Shown here: positions 10,001-22,376 of the stretch, one piece after another
How positions within the stretch are numbered: position 1 is the first letter of the stretch
Layout: each line of letters starts with the position of its first letter
Assembly (NCBI GenBank): GCA_002049455.2
Contig: KV918848.1
Coordinates: 62,001-126,000, forward strand
Reading direction: 5' to 3'
Length of the DNA: 64,000 nt
Source: Porphyra umbilicalis
Lineage: Eukaryota; Rhodophyta; Bangiophyceae; Bangiales; Bangiaceae
Translations under genes and position numbers: made by a program
The notes under the pieces: model-generated
What the model was told of the DNA's origin: nothing
Database searches by the model: none
What the model saw: the letters and a program-made list of their open reading frames with translations, nothing else

Positions 10001-13000
10001 TCCAGACGGCGCCTGGCGCTCCCGGGAGGGGCGGTCAGCCGCCCACACCATCTTCCTGGGTGCCGGGGGGGCCCCCCCGCGTGTGTGCGTCGTGTGGGAC
10101 GCTTTTCAAAATATTTCTTTGTGGCCCCCCGGGCCACTCCAAAACCGTCCATATTGCCAGAGTCAACTCTTGTAGGTTTTCCATTGGACTGTGGTGCACA
10201 AGCACCTTCAGGGGGGGGTCGTCCAGACGGCGCCTGGCGCTCCTGGGAGGGGCGGTCAGCCGCCCACACCATCTTCCTGGGTGCCGGGGGGCCCCCCTGC
10301 GTGTGTGCGTCGTGTGGGACGCGTTTCAAAATATTTCTTTGTGGCCCCCCGGGCCACCCCAAAACCGTCCATATTGCCAAAGTCAACTCTTGTAGGTTTT
10401 CCATAGGATTGAGGTGCACAAGCACCTTCAGGGGGAGGTCGTCCAGACGGCGCTTGGCGCTCCCGGTAACGGCGGTCAACCGCCCACACCATCTTCCTGG
10501 GTGCCGGGGGGCCCCCCTGCGTGTGTGTGTGGTGTGGGACGCGTTTCAAAATATTTCTTTGTGGCCCCCCGGGCCACTCCAAAACCGTCCATATTGCCAG
10601 AGTCAACTCTGGTGGGTTTTCCATTGGATTGTGGTGCACAAGCACCTTCAGGGGGGGGTCATCCAGACGGCGCCTGGCGCTCCCGGGAGGGGCGGTCAGC
10701 CGCCCACACCATCTTCCTGGGTGCCGGGGGGGCCCCCGGCGTGTGTGCGTCGTGTGGGACGCGTTTCAAAATATTTTTTTGTGGCCCCCCTGGCCACCCC
10801 AAAACCGTCCATATTGCCAGAGTCAACTCTTGTAGGTTTTCCATTGGACTGACGTGCACAAGCACCTTCAGGGGGGGTCGTCCAGACGGCGCCTGGCGCT
10901 CCCGGGAGGGGCGGTCAGCCGCCCACACCATCTTCCTGGGTGCCGGGGGGCCCCCCTGCGTGTGTGCGTCGTGTGGGACGCGTTTCAAAATATTTCTTTG
11001 TGGCCCCCCGGGCCACCCCAAAACCGTCCATATTGCCAGAGTCAACTCTTGTAGGTTTTCCATAGGATTGAGGTGCACAAGCACCTTCAGGGGGAGGTCG
11101 TCCAGACGGCGCCTGGCGCTCCCGGGAGGGGCGGTCAGCCGCCCACACCATCTTCCTGGGTGCCGGGGGGGCCCCCCCGCGTGTGTGCGTCGTGTGGGAC
11201 GCGTTTCAAAATATTTCTTTGTGGCCCCCCGGGCCACTCCAAAACCGTCCATATTGCCAGAGTCAACTCTTGTAGGTTTTCCATTGGACTGTGGTGCACA
11301 AGCACCTTCAGGGGGGGGTCGTCCAGACGGCGCCTGGCGCTCCCGGGAGGGGCGGTCAGCCGCCCACACCATCTTCCTGGGTGCCGGGGGGGCCCCCCCG
11401 CGTGTGTGCGTCGTGTGGGACGCGTTTCAAAATATTTCTTTGTGGCCCCCCGGGCCACCCCAAAACCGTCCATATTGCCAGAGTCAACTCTTGTAGGTTT
11501 TCCATTGGACTGAGGTGCACAAGCACCTTCAGGGGGGGGTCGTCCAGACGGCGCCTGGCGCTCCCGGGAGGGGCGGTCAGCCGCCCACACCATCTTCCTG
11601 GGTGCCGGGGGGCCCCCCTGCGTGTGTGCGTCGTGTGGGACGCGTTTCAAAATATTTCTTTGTGGCCCCCCGGGCCACCCCAAAACCGTCCATATTGCCA
11701 GAGTCAACTCTTGTAGGTTTTCCATAGGATTGAGGTGCACAAGCACCTTCAGGGGGAGGTCGTCCAGACGGCGCCTGGCGCTCCCGGGAGGGGCGGTCAG
11801 CCGCCCACACCATCTTCCTGGGTGCCGGGGGGGCCCCCCCGCGTGTGTGCGTCGTGTGGGACGCTTTTCAAAATATTTCTTTGTGGCCCCCCGGGCCACT
11901 CCAAAACCGTCCATATTGCCAGAGTCAACTCTTGTAGGTTTTCCATTGGACTGTGGTGCACAAGCACCTTCAGGGGGGGGTCGTCCAGACGGCGCCTGGC
12001 GCTCCTGGGAGGGGCGGTCAGCCGCCCACACCATCTTCCTGGGTGCCGGGGGGCCCCCCTGCGTGTGTGCGTCGTGTGGGACGCGTTTCAAAATATTTCT
12101 TTGTGGCCCCCCGGGCCACCCCAAAACCGTCCATATTGCCAAAGTCAACTCTTGTAGGTTTTCCATAGGATTGAGGTGCACAAGCACCTTCAGGGGGAGG
12201 TCGTCCAGACGGCGCTTGGCGCTCCCGGTAACGGCGGTCAACCGCCCACACCATCTTCCTGGGTGCCGGGGGGCCCCCCTGCGTGTGTGTGTGGTGTGGG
12301 ACGCGTTTCAAAATATTTCTTTGTGGCCCCCCGGGCCACTCCAAAACCGTCCATATTGCCAGAGTCAACTCTGGTGGGTTTTCCATTGGATTGTGGTGCA
12401 CAAGCACCTTCAGGGGGGGGTCATCCAGACGGCGCCTGGCGCTCCCGGGAGGGGCGGTCAGCCGCCCACACCATCTTCCTGGGTGCCGGGGGGGCCCCCC
12501 CGCGTGTGTGCGTCGTGTGGGACGCGTTTCAAAATATTTTTTTGTGGCCCCCCTGGCCACCCCAAAACCGTCCATATTGCCAGAGTCAACTCTTGTAGGT
12601 TTTCCATTGGACTGACGTGCACAAGCACCTTCAGGGGGGGGTCGTCCAGACGGCGCCTGGCGCTCCCGGGAGGGGCGGTCAGCCGCCCACACCATCTTCC
12701 TGGGTGCCTGGGGGCCCCCCTGCGTGTGTGCGTCGTGTGGGACGCGTTTCAAAATATTTCTTTGTGGCCCCCCGGGCCACTCCAAAACCGTCCATATTGC
12801 CAGAGTCAACTCTGGTGGGTTTTCCATTGGATTGTGGTGCACAAGCACCTTCAGGGGGGGGTCATCCAGACGGCGCCTGGCGCTCCCGGGAGGGGCGGTC
12901 AGCCGCCGACACCATCTTCCTGGGTGCCGGGGGGGCCCCCCCGCGTGTGTGCGTCGTGTGGGACGCGTTTCAAAATATTTTTTTGTGGCCCCCCTGGTCA

Positions 13001-16000
13001 CCCCAAAACCGTCCATATTGCCAGAGTCAACTCTTGTAGGTTTTCCATTGGACTGACGTGCACAAGCACCTTCAGGGGGGGGTCGTCCAGACGGCGCCTG
13101 GCGCTCCCGGGAGGGGCGGTCAGCCGCCCACACCATCTTCCTGGGTGCCTGGGGGCCCCCCTGCGTGTGTGCGTCGTGTGGGACGCGTTTCAAAATATTT
13201 CTTTGTGGCCCCCCGGGCCACCCCAAAACCGTCCATATTGCCAGAGTCAACTCTTGTAGGTTTTCCATAGGATTGAGGTGCACAAGCACCTTCAGGGGGA
13301 GGTCGTCCAGACGGCGCCTGGCGCTCCCGGGAGGGGCGGTCAGCCGCCCACACCATCTTCCTGGGTGCCGGGGGGGCCCCCCCGCGTGTGTGCGTCGTGT
13401 GGGACGCGTTTCAAAATATTTCTTTGTGGCCCCCCGGGCCACTCCAAAACCGTCCATATTGCCAGAGTCAACTCTTGTAGGTTTTCCATTGGACTGTGGT
13501 GCACAAGCACCTTCAGGGGGGGGTCGTCCAGACGGCGCCTGGCGCTCCCGGGAGGGGCGGTCAGCCGCCCACACCATCTTCCTGGGTGCCGGGGGGGCCC
13601 CCCCGCGTGTGTGCGTCGTGTGGGACGCGTTTCAAAATATTTCTTTGTGGCCCCCCGGGCCACCCCAAAACCGTCCATATTGCCAGAGTCAACTCTTGTA
13701 GGTTTTCCATTGGACTGAGGTGCACAAGCACCTTCAGGGGGGGTCGTCCAGACGGCGCCTGGCGCTCCCGGGAGGGGCGGTCAGCCGCCCACACCATCTT
13801 CCTGGGTGCCGGGGGGCCCCCCTGCGTGTGTGCGTCGTGTGGGACGCGTTTCAAAATATTTCTTTGTGGCCCCCCGGGCCACTCCAAAACCGTCCATATT
13901 GCCAGAGTCAACTCTGGTGGGTTTTCCATTGGATTGTGGTGCACAAGCACCTTCAGGGGGGGGTCATCCAGACGGCGCCTGGCGCTCCCGGGAGGGGCGG
14001 TCAGCCGCCCACACCATCTTCCTGGGTGCCGGGGGGGCCCCCGGCGTGTGTGCGTCGTGTGGGACGCGTTTCAAAATATTTTTTTGTGGCCCCCCTGGCC
14101 ACCCCAAAACCGTCCATATTGCCAGAGTCAACTCTTGTAGGTTTTCCATTGGACTGACGTGCACAAGCACCTTCAGGGGGGGGTCGTCCAGACGGCGCCT
14201 GGCGCTCCCGGGAGGGGCGGTCAGCCGCCCACACCATCTTCCTGGGTGCCGGGGGGCCCCCCTGCGTGTGTGCGTCGTGTGGGACGCGTTTCAAAATATT
14301 TCTTTGTGGCCCCCCGGGCCACCCCAAAACCGTCCATATTGCCAGAGTCAACTCTTGTAGGTTTTCCATAGGATTGAGGTGCACAAGCACCTTCAGGGGG
14401 AGGTCGTCCAGACGGCGCCTGGCGCTCCCGGGAGGGGCGGTCAGCCGCCCACACCATCTTCCTGGGTGCCGGGGGGGCCCCCCCGCGTGTGTGCGTCGTG
14501 TGGGACGCGTTTCAAAATATTTCTTTGTGGCCCCCCGGGCCACTCCAAAACCGTCCATATTGCCAGAGTCAACTCTTGTAGGTTTTCCATTGGACTGTGG
14601 TGCACAAGCACCTTCAGGGGGGGGTCGTCCAGACGGCGCCTGGCGCTCCCGGGAGGGGCGGTCAGCCGCCCACACCATCTTCCTGGGTGCCGGGGGGGCC
14701 CCCCGCGTGTGTGCGTCGTGTGGGACGCGTTTCAAAATATTTCTTTGTGGCCCCCCGGGCCACCCCAAAACCGTCCATATTGCCAGAGTCAACTCTTGTA
14801 GGTTTTCCATTGGACTGAGGTGCACAAGCACCTTCAGGGGGGGGTCGTCCAGACGGCGCCTGGCGCTCCCGGGAGGGGCGGTCAGCCGCCCACACCATCT
14901 TCCTGGGTGCCGGGGGGCCCCCCTGCGTGTGTGCGTCGTGTGGGACGCGTTTCAAAATATTTCTTTGTGGCCCCCCGGGCCACCCCAAAACCGTCCATAT
15001 TGCCAGAGTCAACTCTTGTAGGTTTTCCATAGGATTGAGGTGCACAAGCACCTTCAGGGGGAGGTCGTCCAGACGGCGCCTGGCGCTCCCGGGAGGGGCG
15101 GTCAGCCGCCCACACCATCTTCCTGGGTGCCGGGGGGGCCCCCCCGCGTGTGTGCGTCGTGTGGGACGCTTTTCAAAATATTTCTTTGTGGCCCCCCGGG
15201 CCACTCCAAAACCGTCCATATTGCCAGAGTCAACTCTTGTAGGTTTTCCATTGGACTGTGGTGCACAAGCACCTTCAGGGGGGGGTCGTCCAGACGGCGC
15301 CTGGCGCTCCTGGGAGGGGCGGTCAGCCGCCCACACCATCTTCCTGGGTGCCGGGGGGCCCCCCTGCGTGTGTGCGTCGTGTGGGACGCGTTTCAAAATA
15401 TTTCTTTGTGGCCCCCCGGGCCACCCCAAAACCGTCCATATTGCCAAAGTCAACTCTTGTAGGTTTTCCATAGGATTGAGGTGCACAAGCACCTTCAGGG
15501 GGAGGTCGTCCAGACGGCGCTTGGCGCTCCCGGTAACGGCGGTCAACCGCCCACACCATCTTCCTGGGTGCCGGGGGGCCCCCCTGCGTGTGTGTGTGGT
15601 GTGGGACGCGTTTCAAAATATTTCTTTGTGGCCCCCCGGGCCACTCCAAAACCGTCCATATTGCCAGAGTCAACTCTGGTGGGTTTTCCATTGGATTGTG
15701 GTGCACAAGCACCTTCAGGGGGGGGTCGTCCAGACGGCGCCTGGCGCTCCCGGGAGGGGCGGTCAGCCGCCCACACCATCTTCCTGGGTGCCGGGGGGGC
15801 CCCCCCGCGTGTGTGCGTCGTGTGGGACGCGTTTCAAAATATTTTTTTGTGGCCCCCCTGGCCACCCCAAAACCGTCCATATTGCCAGAGTCAACTCTTG
15901 TAGGTTTTCCATTGGACTGACGTGCACAAGCACCTTCAGGGGAAGGTCGTCCAGACGGCGCCTGGCGCTCCCGGGAGGGGCGGTCAGCCGCCCACACCAT

Positions 16001-19000
16001 CTTCCTGGGTGCCTGGGGGCCCCCCTGCGTGTGTGCGTCGTGTGGGACGCGTTTCAAAATATTTCTTTGTGGCCCCCCGGGCCACCCCAAAACCGTCCAT
16101 ATTGCCAGAGTCAACTCTTGTAGGTTTTCCATAGGATTGAGGTGCACAAGCACCTTCAGGGGGAGGTCGTCCAGACGGCGCCTGGCGCTCCCGGGAGGGG
16201 CGGTCAGCCGCCCACACCATCTTCCTGGGTGCCGGGGGGGCCCCCCCGCGTGTGTGCGTCGTGTGGGACGCGTTTCAAAATATTTCTTTGTGGCCCCCCG
16301 GGCCACTCCAAAACCGTCCATATTGCCAGAGTCAACTCTTGTAGGTTTTCCATTGGACTGTGGTGCACAAGCACCTTCAGGGGGGGGTCGTCCAGACGGC
16401 GCCTGGCGCTCCCGGGAGGGGCGGTCAGCCGCCCACACCATCTTCCTGGGTGCCGGGGGGCCCCCCGCGTGTGTGCGTCGTGTGGGACGCGTTTCAAAAT
16501 ATTTCTTTGTGGCCCCCCGGGCCACCCCAAAACCGTCCATATTGCCAAAGTCAACTCTTGTAGGTTTTCCATTGGATGAGGTGCACAAGCACCTTCAGGG
16601 GGGGTCGTCCAGACGGCGCCTGGCGCTCCCGGAGGGGCGGTCAGCCGCCCACACCATCTTCCTGGGTGCCGGGGGGCCCCCCTGCGTGTGTGCGTCGTGT
16701 GGGACGCGTTTCAAAATATTTCTTTGTGGCCCCCCGGGCCACCCCAAAACCGTCCATATTGCCAGAGTCAACTCTTGTAGGTTTTCCATAGGATTGAGGT
16801 GCACAAGCACCTTCAGGGGGAGGTCGTCCAGACGGCGCCTGGCGCTCCCGGGAGGGGCGGTCAGCCGCCCACACCATCTTCCTGGGTGCCGGGGGGGCCC
16901 CCCCGCGTGTGTGCGTCGTGTGGGACGCGTTTCAAAATATTTCTTTGTGGCCCCCCGGGCCACCCCAAAACCGTCCATATTGCCAGAGTCAACTCTTGTA
17001 GGTTTTCCATTGGACTGTGGTGCACAAGCACCTTCAGGGGGGGGTCGTCCAGACGGCGCCTGGCGCTCCCGGGAGGGGCGGTCAGCCGCCCACACCATCT
17101 TCCTGGGTGCCGGGGGGCCCCCCTGCGTGTGTGCGTCGTGTGGGACGCGTTTCAAAATATTTCTTTGTGGCCCCCCGGGCCACCCCAAAACCGTCCATAT
17201 TGCCAGAGTCAACTCTTGTAGGTTTTCCATAGGATTGAGGTGCACAAGCACCTTCAGGGGGAGGTCGTCCAGACGGCGCCTGGCGCTCCCGGGAGGGCGG
17301 TCAGCCGCCCACACCATCTTCCTGGGTGCCGGGGGGCCCCCCGCGTGTGTGCGTCGTGTGGGACGCGTTTCAAAATATTTCTTTGTGGCCCCCCGGGCCA
17401 CTCCAAAACCGTCCATATTGCCAGAGTCAACTCTTGTAGGTTTTCCATTGGACTGTGGTGCACAAGCACCTTCAGGGGGGGGTCGTCCAGACGGCGCCTG
17501 GCGCTCCCGGGAGGGGCGGTCAGCCGCCCACACCATCTTCCTGGGTGCCGGGGGGCCCCCCTGCGTGTGTGCGTCGTGTGGGACGCGTTTCAAAATATTT
17601 CTTTGTGGCCCCCCGGGCCACCCCAAAACCGTCCATATTGCCAAAGTCAACTCTTGTAGGTTTTCCATAGGATTGAGGTGCACAAGCACCTTCAGGGGGA
17701 GGTCGTCCAGACGGCGCCTGGCGCTCCCGGGAGGGGCGGTCAGCCGCCCACACCACCTTCCTGGGTGCCGGGGGGCCCCCCTGCGTGTGTGCGTGGTGTG
17801 GGACGCGTTTCAAAATATTTCTTTGTGGCCCCCGGGCCACCCCAAAACCGTCCATATTGCCAGAGTCAACTCTTGTAGGTTTTCCATAGGATTGAGGTGC
17901 ACAAGCACCTTCAGGGGGAGGTCGTCCAGACGGCGCCTGGCGCTCCCGGAAGGGGCGGTCAGCCGCCCACACCATCTTCCTGGGTGCCGGGGGGGCCCCC
18001 CCGCGTGTGTGCGTCGTGTGGGACGCGTTTCAAAATATTTCTTTGTGGCCCCCCGGGCCACCCCAAAACCGTCCATATTGCCAGAGTCAACTCTTGTAGG
18101 TTTTCCATTGGACTGTGGTGCACAAGCACCTTCAGGGGGGGGTCGTCCAGACGGCGCCTGGCGCTCCCGGGAGGGGCGGTCAGCCGCCCACACCATCTTC
18201 CTGGGTGCCGGGGGGCCCCCCTGCGTGTGTGCGTCGTGTGGGACGCGTTTCAAAATATTTCTTTGTGGCCCCCCGGGCCACCCCGAAACCGTCCATATTG
18301 CCAGAGTCAACTCTTGTAGGTTTTCCATAGGATTGAGGTGCACAAGCACCTTCAGGGGGGGGTCGTCCAGACGGCGCCTGGCGCTCCCGGGAGGGGCGGT
18401 CAGCCGCCCACACCATCTTCCTGGGTGCCGGGGGGCCCCCCTGCGTGTGTGCGTCGTGTGGGACGCGTTTCAAAATATTTCTTTGTGGCCCCCCGGGCCA
18501 CCCCAAAACCGTCCATATTGCCAGAGTCAACTCTTGTAGGTTTTCCATTGGATTGTGGTGCACAAGCACCTTCAGGGGGGGTCGTCCAGACGGCGCCTGG
18601 CGCTCCCGGGAGGGGCGGTCAGCCGCCCACACCATCTTCCTGGGTGCCGGGGGGGCCCCCCCGCGTGTGTGCGTCGTGTGGGACGCGTTTCAAAATATTT
18701 CGTTGTGGCCCCCCTGGCCACCCCAAAACCGTCCATATTGCCAGAGTCAACTCTTGTAGGTTTTCCATAGGGTTGAGGTGCACAAGCACCTTCAGGGGGG
18801 GGTCGTCCAGACGGCGCCTGGCGCTCCCGGGAGGGGCGGTCAGCCGCCCACACCATCTTCCTGGGTGCCGGGGGGGCCCCCCCGCGTGTGTGCGTCGTGT
18901 GGGACGCGTTTCAAAATATTTCTTTGTGGCCCCCCGGGCCACTCCAAAACCGTCCATATTGCCAGAGTCAACTCTTGTAGGTTTTCCATAGGATTGAGGT

Positions 19001-22000
19001 GCACAAGCACCTTCAGGGGGAGGTCGTCCAGACGGCGCCTGGCGCTCCCGGGAGGGGCGGTCAGCCGCCCACACCATCTTCCTGGGTGCCGGGGGGGCCC
19101 CCTGCGTGTGTGCGTCGTGTGGGACGCGTTTCAAAATATTTCTTTGTGGCCCCCCTGGCCACCCCAAAACCGTCCATATTGCCAGAGTCCACTCTTGTAG
19201 GTTTTCCATTGGACTGCGGTGCACAAGCACCTTCAGGGGGGGTCGTCCAGACGGCGCCTGGCGCTCCCGGGAGGGGCGGTCAGCCGCCCACACCATCTTC
19301 CGGGGTGCCGGGGGGGCCCCCCCGCGTGTGTGCGTCGTGTGGGACGCGTTTCAAAATATTTCTTTGTGGCCCCCCGGGCCACTCCAAAACCGTCCATATT
19401 GCCAGAGTCAACTCTTGTAGGTTTTCCATAGGATTGAGGTGCACAAGCACCTTCAGGGGGAGGTCGTCCAGACGGCGCCTGGCGCTCCCGGGAGGGGCGG
19501 TCAGCCGCCCACACCATCTTCCTGGGTGCCGGGGGGCCCCCCTGCGTGTGTGCGTCGTGTGGGACGCGTTTCAAAATATTTCTTTGTGGCCCCCCGGGCC
19601 ACCCCAAAACCGTCCATATTGCCAAAGTCAACTCTTGTAGGTTTTCCATAGGATTGAGGTGCACAAGCACCTTCAGGGGGAGGTCGTCCAGACGGCGCCT
19701 GGCGCTCCCGGGAGGGGCGGTCAGCCGCCCACACCATCTTCCTGGGTGCCGGGGGGCCCCCCTGCGTGTGTGCGTCGTGTGGGACGCGTTTCAAAATATT
19801 TCTTTGTGGCCCCCCGGGCCACCCCAAAACCGTCCATATTGCCAGAGTCAACTCTTGTAGGTTTTCCATAGGATTGAGGTGCACAAGCACCTTCAGGGGG
19901 AGGTCGTCCAGACGGCGCCTGGCGCTCCCGGAGGGGCGGTCAGCCGCCCACACCATCTTCCTGGGTGCCGGGGGGGCCCCCCCGCGTGTGTGCGTGGTGT
20001 GGGACGCGTTTCAAAATATTTCTTTGTGGCCCCCCGGGCCACCCCAAAACCGTCCATATTGCCAGAGTCAACTCTTGTAGGTTTTCCATAGGATTGAGGT
20101 GCACAAGCACCTTCAGGGGGAGGTCGTCCAGACGGCGCCTGGCGCTCCCGGGAGGGGCGGTCAGCCGCCCACACCATCTTCCTGGGTGCCGGGGGGGCCC
20201 CCTGCGTGTGTGCGTCGTGTGGGACGCGTTTCAAAATATTTCTTTGTGGCCCCCCTGGCCACCCCAAAACCGTCCATATTGCCAGAGTCACTCTTGTAGG
20301 TTTTCCATTGGACTGCGGTGCACAAGCACCTTCAGGGGGGGTCGTCCAGACGGCGCCTGGCGCTCCCGGGAGGGGCGGTCAGCCGCCCACACCATCTTCC
20401 GGGGTGCCGGGGGGGCCCCCCCGCGTGTGTGCGTCGTGTGGGACGCGTTTCAAAATATTTCTTTGTGGCCCCCCGGGCCACCCCAAAACCGTCCATATTG
20501 CCAGAGTCAACTCTTGTAGGTTTTCCATAGGATTGAGGTGCACAAGCACCTTCAGGGGGAGGTCGTCCAGACGGCGCCTGGCGCTCCCGGGAGGGGCGGT
20601 CAGCCGCCCACACCATCTTCCTGGGTGCCGGGGGGCCCCCCGCGTGTGTGCGTCGTGTGGGACGCGTTTCAAAATATTTCTTTGTGGCCCCCCGGGCCAC
20701 CCCAAACCGTCCATATTGCCAGAGTCAACTCTTGTAGGTTTTCCATAGGATTGAGGTGCACAAGCACCTTCAGGGGGAGGTCGTCCAGACGGCGCCTGGC
20801 GCTCCCGGGAGGGGCGGTCAGCCGCCCACACCATCTTCCTGGGTGCCGGGGGGGCCCCCCCGCGTGTGTGCGTCGTGTGGGACGCGTTTCAAAATATTTC
20901 TTTGTGGCCCCCCGGGCCACCCCAAAACCGTCCATATTGCCAGAGTCAACTCTTGTAGGTTTTCCATTGGACTGTGGTGCACAAGCACCTTCAGGGGGGG
21001 GTCGTCCAGACGGCGCCTGGCGCTCCCGGGAGGGGCGGTCAGCCGCCCACACCATCTTCCTGGGTGCCGGGGGGCCCCCCTGCGTGTGTGCGTCGTGTGG
21101 GACGCGTTTCAAAATATTTCTTTGTGGCCCCCGGGCCACCCCAAACCGTCCATATTGCCAGAGTCAACTCTTGTAGGTTTTCCATAGGATTGAGGTGCAC
21201 AAGCACCTTCAGGGGGAGGTCGTCCAGACGGCGCCTGGCGCTCCCGGGAGGGGCGGTCAGCCGCCCACACCATCTTCCTGGGTGCCGGGGGGGCCCCCCC
21301 GCGTGTGTGCGTCGTGTGGGACGCGTTTCAAAATATTTCTTTGTGGCCCCCCGGGCCACCCCAAAACCGTCCATATTGCCAGAGTCAACTCTTGTAGGTT
21401 TTCCATTGGATTGTGGTGCACAAGCACCTTCAGGGGGGGGTCGTCCAGACGGCGCCTGGCGCTCCCGGGAGGGGCGGTCAGCCGCCCACACCATCTTCCT
21501 GGGTGCCGGGGGGGCCCCCCCGCGTGTGTGCGTCGTGTGGGACGCGTTTCAAAATATTTCTTTGTGGCCCCCCTGGCCACCCCAAAACCGTCCATATTGC
21601 CAGAGTCAACTCTTGTAGGTTTTCCATAGGTTGAGGTGCACAAGCACCTTCAGGGGGGGTCGTCCAGACGGCGCCTGGCGCTCCCGGGAGGGGCGGTCAG
21701 CCGCCCACACCATCTTCCTGGGTGCCGGGGGGCCCCCCCGCGTGTGTGCGTCGTGTGGGACGCGTTTCAAAATATTTCTTTGTGGCCCCCCTGGCCACCC
21801 CAAAACCGTCCATATTGCCAGAGTCAACTCTTGTAGGTTTTCCATAGGATTGAGGTGCACAAGCACCTTCAGGGGGAGGTCGTCCAGACGGCGCCTGGCG
21901 CTCCCGGGAGGGGCGGTCAGCCGCCCACACCATCTTCCTGGGTGCCGGGGGGGCCCCCCCGCGTGTGTGCGTCGTGTGGGACGCGTTTCAAAATATTTCT

Positions 22001-22152
22001 TTGTGGCCCCCCTGGCCACCCCAAAACCGTCCATATTGCCAGAGTCAACTCTTGTAGGTTTTCCATTGGACTGTGGTGCACAAGCACCTTCAGGGGGGGG
22101 TCGTCCAGACGGCGCCTGGCGCTCCCGGGAGGGGCGGTCAGCCGCCCACACC
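7022..22152 (-). repeat. Satellite array B, about 69 units of ~220 bp, inverted relative to A and C
   Basis: Units of 220-221 bp run without interruption for 15 kb; the marker GTGCACAAGCACC recurs from 7111 to 22077. On the plus strand each unit has AGGTGC-ACAA-GCACCT, a GC-rich part with GGCGCCTGGCGCTCCC, TTTCAAAATATTTCTTT, a GTGGCC/GGCCAC stem with a 5-nt loop, and AGAGTCAACTCT followed by GTAGGTTTTCCAT. Read on the minus strand the last parts match the core of arrays A and C, so the array is assigned to minus. Rare variants recur at multi-unit distances (1762 bp = 8 units, 3305 bp = 15 units), showing higher-order duplication. The array ends about 225 bp before the ParB-methyltransferase-SET start codon. 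Confidence 0.98.
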
Positions 22153-22267
22153 CACATACCGCCGGCGTCAAACCCTCTGTGGGCGTGCTCGCTGCGGTGC
22201 GCGACTGGGACGCCTGGCGCACCAGCACTGCTCGTCATTGCGCACGCAGTGCACCCTGCGATACGCC

Positions 22268-22275
22268 TATAAATA
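22268..22275 (+). promoter_or_regulatory. TATA box of the ParB-methyltransferase-SET gene
   Basis: TATAAATA lies 109 bp before the ATG at 22377 and 116 bp after the end of satellite B. The gene's whole apparent promoter therefore fits into about 220 bp next to the array. Confidence 0.6.
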
Positions 22276-22376
22276 CGAGGTGTATGTCTGGCTGCGTGGG
22301 GTGTGCCCGTTGACGGGTGCCGACGTGCGCCGGGCTCGGACCGGACGCGGTGTGTGTGTGCGTCGCGGCAGTGACG

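Noticed and set aside
16029..18539. 836-codon open frame and dozens of others inside the arrays
   Set aside because: They are produced by periodic, stop-poor repeat units, occur on both strands and several frames at once, and change with every unit-length variation; no domain is visible.
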